Shown here piece by piece: positions 7,461-14,891 of a stretch of DNA of 16,957 bases. Source of the stretch: CAKAHY01 sp041848045 (lineage in GTDB: Bacteria > Bacillota > Clostridia > Lachnospirales > Lachnospiraceae). Position 1 is the stretch's first letter. Each line of letters opens with the position of its first letter. Below the pieces are notes generated by a model. That model made no database searches. It saw only the letters and a program-made list of their open reading frames with translations, and had not been told where the DNA came from. The stretch spans positions 1 to 16,957 of the forward strand of contig JBGZHY010000067.1 of NCBI GenBank assembly GCA_041848045.1, written 5' to 3'. A program made the translations under genes and the position numbers.

Positions 7461-8152
7461 TGGATATTTTGCAGCAGTTTGCAAGCCTTGTGACGGACGC
7501 CAAAACCTTGGAAATGCTTGCAGGAGGCATTCGGGAAACCGTATATATGGTGTTTTTTTCATCCCTGATTGCCTACGGTATCGGCATACCTCTGGGAATT
7601 TTTTTGGTGGTCAGTGCCAAGGACGGCATTCGTCCCATGCCTGTACTGAATTTTATTTTGGGCTTTATCATCAATATTTTGCGCTCGGTTCCCTTTATGA
7701 TTTTGCTGGTCATGGTGATGCCGTTGACCAGAGCCATCGTTAAGACAACCATAGGACCGACGGCGGTGATTCCGCCTCTGGTGATCAGCGCAGCGCCTTT
7801 CCTGGCGCGAATGGTGGAATCTTCCTTAAAGGAAGTGGATGCCGGAGTGATTGAAGCGGCAAAGTCCATGGGGGCTTCGTACCTGCAAATCATATGGAAG
7901 GTGCTGCTGCCGGAAGCCAAGCCTTCCCTGCTGGTAGGCGCCGCCATCAGTATGACAACCATTTTGGGCTATTCGGCCATGGCGGGTTTTGCCGGAGGAG
8001 GCGGTTTGGGAACCATAGCCGTCAATTACGGATATTACCGCTATCAAACGGAGATTATGCTGATTACGGTAGTCATTTTGATTTTGATTGTACAGATGAT
8101 ACAGGAGTTTTGGATGCGGCTGGCGAAGCTCAGCGACAAGAGAAGTAAATAG
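7460..8152 (+). CDS. metI: Methionine ABC importer, permease
   Basis: This is the inner-membrane permease of MetNIQ. It has about five hydrophobic segments (near residues 28-52, 62-90, 98-120, 157-185 and 198-215). The EAA coupling loop that contacts MetN is EAAKSMGASYLQIIWKVLLP (132-151). The length of 230 residues is slightly longer than the usual 217 because of a longer N-terminus. The ATG overlaps the metN stop by one base, so translation is coupled. The start of the next gene, metQ, is 51 bases downstream across a small hairpin. Confidence 0.96.
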   Translation: MDILQQFASLVTDAKTLEMLAGGIRETVYMVFFSSLIAYGIGIPLGIFLVVSAKDGIRPMPVLNFILGFIINILRSVPFMILLVMVMPLTRAIVKTTIGPTAVIPPLVISAAPFLARMVESSLKEVDAGVIEAAKSMGASYLQIIWKVLLPEAKPSLLVGAAISMTTILGYSAMAGFAGGGGLGTIAVNYGYYRYQTEIMLITVVILILIVQMIQEFWMRLAKLSDKRSK

Positions 8153-8154
8153 GC

Positions 8155-8171
8155 AAATGCAAAGCATTTTT
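8155..8171 (+). other. Small intra-operon hairpin between metI and metQ
   Basis: AAATGC (8155-8160), a three-base loop, and GCATTT (8164-8169) form a 6-bp stem followed by TTC. It is three bases after the metI stop. It may protect the metNI 3' end or weakly attenuate transcription. The stem is weak, so this is tentative. Confidence 0.3.
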
Positions 8172-8203
8172 CTATAAATTGAAGACAAAGAGGAGAGAAA
8201 ATT

Positions 8204-9106
8204 ATGAAGAAAAGAGTAGTATTGGCAGCTCTTGCTGCGGTATCTTTATTGTCCGCATGTACGGCGGGCACGACACAGACAAGTCAGGCAACGACGGCGG
8301 CAGCTGAAACCACGACAGCGGCTGCGGCAAGCGAAAGTACAACGGCTGCGGAAACGACAGCTGCGGCAGCTGAAACCGTAACCTTAAAGGTGGGTGCAAG
8401 CCCTGCTCCCCATGCGGAGATTTTGGAGGAAGCCAAGAAGCTTTTGGAAGCTGAAGGCGTGAATCTGGAGATTACGGTGTTCAATGATTACGTGCTGCCG
8501 AACAAGGCGGTGGACAGCGGCGAGATTGATGCAAACTATTTCCAGCATCTTCCGTATTTGGAGCAGTTTAATGCGGAAAACGGCACGGATATCGTTCCGG
8601 CAGGTGCGATTCACTACGAGCCTTTCGGCATTTACAAGGGCAAGTCCGACAGCCTGGAGAATCTGGCGGATGGTGCAAGCGTAGCGGTGCCGAACGATGT
8701 GACCAATGAGGCGAGAGCCTTGCTTTTGTTGGCGGATGAGGGACTTATCACCTTGAAGGAGGGTGTAGGCTTAACGGCAACCAAGAATGACATTGTGGAC
8801 AATCCGAAGAACCTGGACATCAAGGAGATTGAAGCTGCACAGATTCCAAGATCCATCAGTGATGTGGATGTGGCGGTTATTAACGGAAACTATGCCATCG
8901 AGGCAGGCTTTAAGGTAAAGGAAGCCTTGGCGACGGAGTCTGCGGACAGCGTAGCTGCGGTAACATATGCAAACGTGATTGCGGTAAAGAACGGCAGGGA
9001 AAACGAGGAAGCCATTAAAAAGCTGGTAGAGGTACTGCAAAGCGATGAAATCAAGGCTTTTATTGAGGCGAAATACGAGGGTGCGGTAGTACCGAGCGGA
9101 AACTAA
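8204..9106 (+). CDS. metQ: Methionine-binding lipoprotein of the MetNIQ importer
   Basis: MetQ is the NlpA-family substrate-binding protein that delivers methionine to MetI outside the membrane. It has a lipoprotein signal peptide (KKR, a hydrophobic core, then LSAC at 16-19, lipidated at Cys19). The family motifs VGASPAPHAEIL, starting near residue 63, and NYFQHLPYL are clear, as is the conserved NGNYA near 225. Between Cys19 and the domain is an unusually long linker (about 20-58) made almost only of Ala, Thr, Glu and Ser. The total of 300 residues is somewhat longer than usual because of this linker. The start ATG follows GAGGAG (8190-8195). It closes the operon before a strong terminator. 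L-methionine is the most likely ligand from the family and the neighbouring MetN NIL domain; other NlpA ligands cannot be excluded. Confidence 0.95.
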   Translation: MKKRVVLAALAAVSLLSACTAGTTQTSQATTAAAETTTAAAASESTTAAETTAAAAETVTLKVGASPAPHAEILEEAKKLLEAEGVNLEITVFNDYVLPNKAVDSGEIDANYFQHLPYLEQFNAENGTDIVPAGAIHYEPFGIYKGKSDSLENLADGASVAVPNDVTNEARALLLLADEGLITLKEGVGLTATKNDIVDNPKNLDIKEIEAAQIPRSISDVDVAVINGNYAIEAGFKVKEALATESADSVAAVTYANVIAVKNGRENEEAIKKLVEVLQSDEIKAFIEAKYEGAVVPSGN

Positions 9107-9120
9107 ATCATATCTATGGC

Positions 9121-9168
9121 AAAAGCGGCGGTTTTTTCGGGGCACAGCTCCGGAGCCGCCGTTTTTTT
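9121..9168 (+). terminator. Intrinsic terminator of metNIQ
   Basis: AAAAGCGGCGG (9121-9131) pairs with CCGCCGTTTTT (9156 onward, one G-U pair), with a small extra pairing inside the loop, and is followed by a run of seven T (9162-9168). It lies 14 bases after the metQ stop and separates the transporter from argH. Confidence 0.9.
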
Positions 9169-9191
9169 GCAGAAAGTTTTACACACAATCT

Positions 9192-9220
9192 TTGCATTTG
9201 CCGGAGAATTTCGCTATAAT
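9192..9220 (+). promoter_or_regulatory. argH promoter
   Basis: TTGCAT (9192-9197), a 17-base spacer and a perfect TATAAT (9215-9220) predict a start near 9227 and a leader of about 70 bases. The leader contains a modest possible stem, TTGCCCC (9233-9239) with GGGGCGG (9254-9260). No ARG-box palindrome was recognised, so control by ArgR is not shown. Confidence 0.8.
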
Positions 9221-9296
9221 GGGGGAAGAAGATTGCCCCTTAAGCACCGAAACGGGGCGGAAAATACACGGAGAAAGAAAAAAGGCAGGTATTAAG

Positions 9297-10703
9297 ATGA
9301 AACTTTGGGGCGGAAGATTTACAAAGGAAACGGATGCTTTGGTGCATAGCTTTAATGCCTCTCTGGCCTTTGACTGCAGGTTGTACAAGCAGGATATTCG
9401 CGGAAGCAGAGCGCATGTGCAGATGCTTGCGAAGCAGGGCATAGTCGGCAGAGAGGATGAATTGGCGATTTTACAGGGTTTGGACTCTATCGAGAAGGAT
9501 ATAGACAGGGGCGTTTTGACCTTTGACGGGGATGCGGAGGATATTCATTCCTTTGTGGAGGCGCAGCTGATCGGCAGAATCGGAGAGGCGGGAAAGCGCC
9601 TGCATACGGGGCGCAGCAGGAACGACCAGGTTGCGCTGGATATGAAGCTTTATACCAGAGATGTTATTGATGAAGCCCTGGGACTTTTGGATGCTTTGCT
9701 GCAGACGCTGCTGCGCCTGATGTCCGAGCATCAAAAGACCATTATGCCGGGCTTTACCCATTTGCAAAAAGCGCAGGCAACCAGCCTGGCGCATCATTTC
9801 GGCGCCTATGTGGAGATGTTTTTACGGGACAGGGAGAGGCTTACGGACTGCAGAAAGCGCATGAATACTTCGCCTTTGGGGGCGGGCGCCTTTGCCGGCA
9901 CCACATACCCGCTGGACAGGGAATATACGGCAGCTTTGCTTTCCTTTGACGGAGCGACCCGCAACAGTATGGACAGCGTCAGCGACAGGGATTATCTGCT
10001 GGAGTTGTTGTCCGCATTTTCCATTATTGCCATGCATCTTTCCCGCTTATCGGAGGAGATTATTCTCTGGAACAGCCAGGAGTATCGCTTTGTCAGCATA
10101 GACGACACCTATTCCACAGGCTCCAGCATTATGCCCCAGAAGAAAAACCCCGATATTGCGGAATTGATTCGGGGGAAAACGGGCAGAGTTTACGGTGCCC
10201 TGGTTTCTCTGCTGGTGACCATGAAGGGCCTGCCTCTGGCATACAATAAGGATATGCAGGAGGATAAGGAAGGCAGCTTTGACAGCATGGATACTACCCT
10301 TTCCTGTATCCGTCTGATGACGGGTATGCTGGACAGCCTGCAGTTTCACCGGGAAGTGATGCGGGAGAGCGCAAAAGGGGGATTCAGCAATGCGACGGAT
10401 GCGGCGGATTATCTGGTGAAAAAGGGTGTGCCTTTCCGAGATGCCCACGGCATTGTGGGTCAGCTTGTGCTCTATGGAGAGGCTAAGGGGAAAGCCCTGG
10501 AGGAGTTCAGTTTGGAGGAGTTTCGACATATTTCCGAGGTTTTTACCGAGGATATTTATGAAGCCCTTGCTCTGGAAAACTGTGTCAATCGCAGACAGAC
10601 CAAGGGAGCCCCCGGAGAGGAAAGTCTTCGTGCCCATATTGCGGAAATTGAGGAAAAATTGAAGGAAAATATTTTTGGAGAAATGGATTTGGAACTGCTG
10701 TAA
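9297..10703 (+). CDS. argH: Argininosuccinate lyase
   Basis: ArgH splits argininosuccinate into arginine and fumarate, the last step of arginine synthesis; it is a cytosolic homotetramer of the fumarase/aspartase superfamily. Visible motifs are WGGRF (4-8), HTGRSRNDQVA (103-113), the general-base region THLQKAQ (154-160), TSPLGAGAFAGTTYPLDR (191-208) and the superfamily signature GSSIMPQKKNPD (275-286) with the mobile-loop serines 276/277. The length of 468 residues from this start is normal. The frame is open upstream to a TTG at 9192, but that codon is inside the -35 box of the promoter, so the ATG at 9297, which begins with the conserved MKLWGGRF, is chosen; its ribosome binding site (AGGCAGG) is moderate. 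argG is not next to it, so the gene appears to be a single-gene unit. Confidence 0.97.
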   Translation: MKLWGGRFTKETDALVHSFNASLAFDCRLYKQDIRGSRAHVQMLAKQGIVGREDELAILQGLDSIEKDIDRGVLTFDGDAEDIHSFVEAQLIGRIGEAGKRLHTGRSRNDQVALDMKLYTRDVIDEALGLLDALLQTLLRLMSEHQKTIMPGFTHLQKAQATSLAHHFGAYVEMFLRDRERLTDCRKRMNTSPLGAGAFAGTTYPLDREYTAALLSFDGATRNSMDSVSDRDYLLELLSAFSIIAMHLSRLSEEIILWNSQEYRFVSIDDTYSTGSSIMPQKKNPDIAELIRGKTGRVYGALVSLLVTMKGLPLAYNKDMQEDKEGSFDSMDTTLSCIRLMTGMLDSLQFHREVMRESAKGGFSNATDAADYLVKKGVPFRDAHGIVGQLVLYGEAKGKALEEFSLEEFRHISEVFTEDIYEALALENCVNRRQTKGAPGEESLRAHIAEIEEKLKENIFGEMDLELL

Positions 10704-10718
10704 GGGGCAATTCCGTCC

Positions 10719-10750
10719 TTGACACCCTTTTTTTGATATGTTAGTATAAT
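10719..10750 (+). promoter_or_regulatory. Probable rpsO promoter with an unusual 20-base spacer
   Basis: A perfect TTGACA (10719-10724) and a perfect TATAAT (10745-10750) lie upstream of rpsO, but 20 bases separate them instead of 16-18. The spacer includes a run of seven T. TATAAT may work with a different, weaker -35, or the spacing may keep this promoter dependent on another factor. Confidence 0.6.
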
Positions 10751-10772
10751 ACAGGTGCAGAGCACAAGTTCG

Positions 10773-10818
10773 CCTAAACAAAGATTTTGGACACTCCAAC
10801 CTTTATCCTTGTTTCAGG
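10773..10818 (+). promoter_or_regulatory. Structured rpsO leader (possible S15 autoregulatory element)
   Basis: CCTAAACAAAGA (10773-10784) pairs with TCCTTGTTTCAGG (10806-10818) with one bulged C and one A-C mismatch. The top holds a second stem, TTGGA (10787-10791), loop CAC, TCCAA (10795-10799). The element ends about 10 bases before the AAAGGAG site (10828-10834) of rpsO. S15 represses its own message through structurally different leaders in several phyla (established); whether this belongs to a known class is not decided. Confidence 0.5.
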
Positions 10819-10840
10819 TTAGTAGAAAAAGGAGAAAAAC

Positions 10841-11107
10841 ATGATTTCAAAGGAAAAGAAGACAGAGATTATCAACACTTATGCCAGAAAGCCGGGAGAT
10901 ACAGGCTCACCGGAGGTACAGATTGCGATTCTGACAGCCAGAATTACCGAGCTGACAGAGCATTTGAAGGCAAATACAAAGGACCATCACTCAAGAAGAG
11001 GACTTCTCAAGATGGTAGGTCAAAGAAGAGGACTTCTGGGCTATCTTAAGAAGAAAGATCTTGAGGGTTACAGAGCTCTTATCGAAAAGTTAGGCATTAG
11101 AAAGTAA
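10841..11107 (+). CDS. rpsO: 30S ribosomal protein S15
   Basis: S15 is a small-subunit protein that binds 16S rRNA at the three-way junction of helices 20-22 and nucleates platform assembly. The 88 residues show the family pattern: TGSPEVQIAILTARI (about 21-35), HLKANTKDHHSRRGLL (41-56) and GQRRGLLGYLKKKDLEGY (61-78). The length is standard. The ATG is 6 bases after AAAGGAG. The order rpsO-pnp is widely conserved; here a strong terminator lies between them, so pnp would be read by read-through or from its own promoter. Confidence 0.98.
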   Translation: MISKEKKTEIINTYARKPGDTGSPEVQIAILTARITELTEHLKANTKDHHSRRGLLKMVGQRRGLLGYLKKKDLEGYRALIEKLGIRK

Positions 11108-11113
11108 GAGGTA

Positions 11114-11140
11114 AAGGGCGGTTTATCCGCCCTTATTTTT
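11114..11140 (+). terminator. Intrinsic terminator after rpsO
   Basis: AAGGGCGG (11114-11121) pairs with CCGCCCTT (11127-11134) around the loop TTTAT and is followed by ATTTTT. It starts 6 bases after the rpsO stop. Confidence 0.9.
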
Positions 11141-11164
11141 CGTGTGCGAACGTGAACAATATCA

Positions 11165-11252
11165 GCAGGTATGCCAGGCCAAACCGAAGCCACTGACAAG
11201 TTCTTTTTCGGAAAAGGATTTATCAGTAGTTTCGGCAGTACGGTATACTTGC
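11165..11252 (+). promoter_or_regulatory. Long imperfect stem in the pnp leader
   Basis: Three stacked helices fall in order. GCAGGTATGCC (11165-11175) pairs over 11 bp with GGTATACTTGC (11242-11252, two G-U pairs). CCGAAGCCACTGA (11184-11196) pairs with TCAGTAGTTTCGG (11223-11235) with two single mismatches. TTCTTTT (11201-11207) pairs with AAAAGGA (11212-11218, one G-U) around a TCGG loop. The stem ends 10 bases before the pnp ribosome binding site AAGGAG (11263-11268). It resembles in outline the E. coli pnp leader hairpin cut by RNase III for PNPase autocontrol (established for E. coli only). A promoter candidate inside it (TTATCA 11220-11225, TATACT 11244-11249, 18-base spacer) is an alternative reading. 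Confidence 0.6.
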
Positions 11253-11273
11253 AATAGAACATAAGGAGAGTAT

Positions 11274-13385
11274 ATGAGCAAAGAATTTAAGAGCTTCTCA
11301 ATGGAGCTGGCAGGAAGAACCTTAAGAGTGGATGTGGGCAGGGTGGCTGCTCAGGCAAACGGCGCCGCTTTTATGCATTATGGGGATACCGTGGTACTGT
11401 CAACGGCAACCGCTTCCGAAAAACCGAGGGAGGGTATTGATTTCTTCCCTTTAGCCGTAGAATATGAAGAGAAGATGTATGCCGTGGGGAAATTGCCGGG
11501 CGGATTTAACAAAAGAGAGGGTAAAGCCAGCGAAAACGCCGTTTTAACCTCCAGAGTCATCGACAGACCTATGCGTCCTCTTTTCCCGAAAGATTACAGG
11601 AATGATGTGACCCTGAACAATTTGGTGATGTCCGTGGATCCCAACTGTTCTCCGGAATTGACGGCCATGCTGGGCTCCGCGATTGCGGTAGCCATCAGCG
11701 ATATCCCGTTTGACGGCCCTTGTGCAACGACGCAGGTGGGCTTAATCGACGGTGCCTTCGTCATCAATCCGAATGACGCCCAGATGTGTGTGTCCGATTT
11801 GAAGCTGACGGTTGCTTCCACCAGAGAAAAGGTAATTATGATAGAAGCCGGCGCCAATGAAGTGCCGGATGATTTGATGATCGAGGCCATTTATAAGGCG
11901 GATGAAATCAACAAGGAAATCATCCGTTTTATTGATGAAATTGTTGCGGCGGTAGGCAAGCCGAAGCACAGCTATACAAGCTGCTCCGTTCCGGAAGAGC
12001 TGTTTGACGCCATCAAGGAGATTGTTCCGCCCGCGCATATGGAAGAGGCGGTATTTACCGATGAAAAGCAGGTGAGAGAGGAAAATATGCGCCAGGTGCG
12101 GGAGAAGCTGGAGTTTGCTTTCGCCGGGAACGAGGAATATCTGGCGCTGTTGCCGGAGGCGCTGTATCAGTATCAGAAAAAGACGGTACGTAAGATGATC
12201 CTGGTGGACAATAAGCGTCCGGACGGTCGCGCCCTTACGCAGATCAGACAGCTGGCGGCGGAGATAGACATTATTCCGAGGGTACACGGTTCCGCCATGT
12301 TTACCAGAGGGCAGACCCAGATTTGCAATATCACCACTCTGGCGCCTTTATCCGAGGCACAGCGTTTGGACGGTTTGAATCTGGAGGAAACCAATAAGCG
12401 CTACATGCATCAGTACAACTTCCCGTCCTATTCCGTGGGAGAAACCAAACCGAGTCGCGGACCGGGCAGAAGAGAAATCGGTCACGGCGCTTTGGCGGAA
12501 AAGGCTCTGATACCGGTTTTACCAAGCGAAGAGGAGTTTCCGTATGCCATCCGAACCGTATCGGAAACCTTTGAATCCAACGGCTCCACTTCCATGGCAA
12601 GTACCTGTGCATCCTGTATGTCCCTGATGGCGGCAGGCGTGCCGATTAAGAAGATGGTGGCGGGTATTTCCTGCGGTCTGGTAAGTGGTGACAGGGATGA
12701 GGACTATGTTCTGCTGACGGATATCCAGGGGCTGGAAGACTTTTTTGGCGATATGGACTTTAAGGTGACGGGAACGGATACCGGCATTACGGCAATCCAG
12801 ATGGACATCAAGATTCACGGCTTAACCCGCGATATCGTGGAGGGAGCTATCAGACGCTGCAATGAAGCCAGACAGTTTATTATGGAAAGCTGTATGCGGC
12901 ATGCGATTGCAAGTCCTAGAGAAGAGCTTTCACCATATGCACCGAAGATAGAAAGCCTGAACATTGACCCGGCAAAGATTGGTGATGTGGTCGGAAAGCA
13001 GGGTAAGGTTATCAATAAGATTATTGAGGAAACCGGCGTAAAGATTGACATCAACGACGAGGGAAGAGTGGATGTCTGCGGTGTGGATAAGGCGATGATT
13101 ACCAAGGCCATCAGCATCATCAAAAACATTGTGACGGATTTGGAGCCGGGCATGGTATTTACCGGAAAGGTAGTGAGAATCCTGGAGTTTGGCGCTTTCG
13201 TGGAATTGGCGCCGAACAAGGACGGTATGGTACACATTTCCAAGCTGAGCGACAAGAGAGTGGCAAAGGTGGAGGATGTGGTGCAGATAGGCGATGAGGT
13301 AAAGGTGAAGGTCATTAAGATTGATACCTTTAAAAACAGGGTTGATTTGAGCATGAAGCCAAGCGACCTGGCAAGTGAAGAATAA
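11274..13385 (+). CDS. pnp: Polynucleotide phosphorylase
   Basis: PNPase is a trimeric 3'-to-5' exoribonuclease that uses phosphate and yields nucleoside diphosphates; it acts in mRNA decay and can run in reverse. Domain order fits the family: first RNase PH domain (about 13-145), helical linker (about 150-230), second RNase PH domain (about 315-550), KH (about 556-618) and S1 (about 626-695). The catalytic core shows SNGSTSMAS (435-443, phosphate site) and GDMDFKVTGTDTGITA (492-507) with the conserved aspartates. The KH loop reads GKQG (574-577) and S1 shows FGAFVEL (639-645). The RNA-channel motif commonly FFRR reads GGFNKREG (76-83), seen in my recollection in clostridial homologues. The length of 703 residues is typical. 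AAGGAG lies 5 bases before the ATG. It is separated from rpsO by a terminator and a long leader stem. Confidence 0.98.
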   Translation: MSKEFKSFSMELAGRTLRVDVGRVAAQANGAAFMHYGDTVVLSTATASEKPREGIDFFPLAVEYEEKMYAVGKLPGGFNKREGKASENAVLTSRVIDRPMRPLFPKDYRNDVTLNNLVMSVDPNCSPELTAMLGSAIAVAISDIPFDGPCATTQVGLIDGAFVINPNDAQMCVSDLKLTVASTREKVIMIEAGANEVPDDLMIEAIYKADEINKEIIRFIDEIVAAVGKPKHSYTSCSVPEELFDAIKEIVPPAHMEEAVFTDEKQVREENMRQVREKLEFAFAGNEEYLALLPEALYQYQKKTVRKMILVDNKRPDGRALTQIRQLAAEIDIIPRVHGSAMFTRGQTQICNITTLAPLSEAQRLDGLNLEETNKRYMHQYNFPSYSVGETKPSRGPGRREIGHGALAEKALIPVLPSEEEFPYAIRTVSETFESNGSTSMASTCASCMSLMAAGVPIKKMVAGISCGLVSGDRDEDYVLLTDIQGLEDFFGDMDFKVTGTDTGITAIQMDIKIHGLTRDIVEGAIRRCNEARQFIMESCMRHAIASPREELSPYAPKIESLNIDPAKIGDVVGKQGKVINKIIEETGVKIDINDEGRVDVCGVDKAMITKAISIIKNIVTDLEPGMVFTGKVVRILEFGAFVELAPNKDGMVHISKLSDKRVAKVEDVVQIGDEVKVKVIKIDTFKNRVDLSMKPSDLASEE

Positions 13386-13390
13386 AAAAG

Positions 13391-13436
13391 CAGAGAGGAA
13401 AGTGCAAGCTTTCCTTTTCTGTTCTTGAAACAGAAA
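13391..13436 (+). terminator. Tandem hairpins after pnp
   Basis: AGGAAAG (13396-13402) pairs with CTTTCCT (13409-13415) and is followed by TTTCTGTTCTT, a moderate terminator. The same T-rich stretch, TTTCTGTT (13416-13423), can instead pair with AACAGAAA (13429-13436). The two hairpins can form side by side. Some read-through into mgtE is plausible because no clear promoter was seen in the remaining gap. Confidence 0.5.
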
Positions 13437-13464
13437 TAAAATATACGGGAAACGGAGGTATGAT

Positions 13465-14814
13465 ATGGAAGAGTTAAGAATGGAAGAGCTGGTAGAGATG
13501 GTCAAAAACAAACAGTTTCGCCCCTTGAAAAAAATTCTGGAAGAAATGAATGAAGTGGATATAGCCACCTTTATGGAGGAACTCGACTCGGAAAAGACGG
13601 TTCTGGTATTCCGGATGCTGCCCAAGGAACTGGCAACGGATGTGTTTGCCTTTTTGGAAACGGATCAGCAGGAGGATATTATTAACGGCATTACGGATAA
13701 GGAATTGAGCCATATCATAGAAGACCTCTACGTGGATGATGCGGTGGATATGCTGGAGGAGCTGCCGGCAAGCGTGGTGAAGCGTGTGCTGAAAAATGCC
13801 ACGGTGGATACCCGCAACTTGATCAACGAATTTTTGAAGTATCCGGAAAATTCCGCCGGCAGCATCATGACGGCAGAGTACATCGGACTGAAAAGGGCGA
13901 TGACGGTACGGGAGGCTTTCGGCTATATCCGCACCCACGGTATTGACAAGGAAACCATTTACACCTGTTACGTTATGGACAGCAAGCGGGCGCTTTTGGG
14001 GGTGGTGACGGTCAAGGAGCTGTTGATGGCGGATTATGACACCCTTATCGGGGATTTGATGGATACCAATGTCATCAAGGTAAGCACCGGGCAGGACAGA
14101 GAAGAAGTGGTGGAGCTTTTCAATAAATACGATCTGCTGTCCCTGCCGGTAGTGGACCAGGAGGGACGGCTGGTAGGCATCATCACCGTAGACGATGCGG
14201 TGGACGTTATGGAGCAGGAGGCGACCGAGGACTTTGAAAAGATGGCGGCGATGCTTCCTTCCGAAAAGCCCTATTTGAAAACCGGTGTGCTGGAGCTTGC
14301 CAAGAACCGTATTGCGTGGCTCGTTATCCTGATGATCAGTTCCATGCTGACAGGCAGTATCTTATCCCATTATGAGGAGGCCTTTGCAGCGCTTCCCCTT
14401 TTGGTTGTTTTTGTACCGATGCTGACCAATACGGGGGGAAATGCGGGCTCTCAGTCTTCCACCATGATTATCCGCGGTATGGCCATCGGAGAGATTTCCA
14501 TAGAAGATGCCTTGCGGGTATTCTGGAAGGAGTTTCGGGTGTCCTTGATTTGCGGTTTTATACTGGCGGTTGTGAATTTCGGACGTTTGATTTTGCAGTA
14601 TCGGGGGCAGTATATGCTTGTGCTGACGGTGGTATTGAGCCTGTACGCAACGGTGGTGCTGGCAAAAATCATCGGCGGTCTTCTTCCTTTGACGGCAAAG
14701 ATATTTAAGCTGGATCCTGCCATTATGGCGGCTCCTTTGATTACGACGATTGTGGATGCGGTGAGTCTGATGCTGTATTTTCAGATTGCGGTGCGGCTGC
14801 TGCATTTGGGATAA
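13465..14814 (+). CDS. mgtE: MgtE-family magnesium transporter
   Basis: MgtE is a homodimeric, Mg2+-gated channel in the plasma membrane. The layout is complete: N-terminal helical superfamily domain (about 1-130, with repeated acidic LEEL/MEEL helices), two CBS domains (about 135-255), a plug helix and five membrane segments (about 280-449). Pore motifs PMLTNTGGNAGSQSS (318-332) and the C-terminal MAAPLITTIVDAVSL (421-435) are present, with Asp430 matching the conserved pore aspartate of T. thermophilus MgtE. The length of 449 residues is normal. The ATG at 13465 is 6 bases after GGAGG (13454-13458). The 79-base gap from pnp is too short for an M-box riboswitch, and gating by the cytosolic domains is the likely control. 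It converges on the SPFH gene. Some family members also carry other divalent ions. Confidence 0.96.
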   Translation: MEELRMEELVEMVKNKQFRPLKKILEEMNEVDIATFMEELDSEKTVLVFRMLPKELATDVFAFLETDQQEDIINGITDKELSHIIEDLYVDDAVDMLEELPASVVKRVLKNATVDTRNLINEFLKYPENSAGSIMTAEYIGLKRAMTVREAFGYIRTHGIDKETIYTCYVMDSKRALLGVVTVKELLMADYDTLIGDLMDTNVIKVSTGQDREEVVELFNKYDLLSLPVVDQEGRLVGIITVDDAVDVMEQEATEDFEKMAAMLPSEKPYLKTGVLELAKNRIAWLVILMISSMLTGSILSHYEEAFAALPLLVVFVPMLTNTGGNAGSQSSTMIIRGMAIGEISIEDALRVFWKEFRVSLICGFILAVVNFGRLILQYRGQYMLVLTVVLSLYATVVLAKIIGGLLPLTAKIFKLDPAIMAAPLITTIVDAVSLMLYFQIAVRLLHLG

Positions 14815-14865
14815 AAAAAGTGCAGGATATCGATTGATATGCAATGGATATCCTGCATTTTTTGA
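14812..14865. terminator. Bidirectional terminator between mgtE and the SPFH gene
   Basis: TGCAGGATATC (14821-14831) pairs perfectly with GATATCCTGCA (14847-14857) around a 15-base loop. Seven A (14813-14819) precede the stem and a run of T (14858-14863) follows it, so both strands have stem plus T-tract. It serves the convergent mgtE (plus) and SPFH (minus) genes. Confidence 0.92.
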
Positions 14866-14891
14866 TCATGGAGCAAAAGCGCAAACAAGCC

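Noticed and set aside
9192..9296. N-terminal extension of ArgH to a TTG at 9192
   Set aside because: The promoter -35 and TATAAT at 9192-9220 lie within it, and the conserved ArgH N-terminus begins at the ATG at 9297.
13386..13464. M-box magnesium riboswitch before mgtE
   Set aside because: The gap is only 79 bases, about half the size of an M-box, and is taken up by two small hairpins.
13938..13949. Shared GGTATTGAC motif at the metN and adhE promoters as a common operator
   Set aside because: The 9-mer includes the consensus TTGAC of the -35 and also occurs by chance in the mgtE coding sequence (CGGTATTGACAA at 13938-13949), so a shared regulator is not supported.
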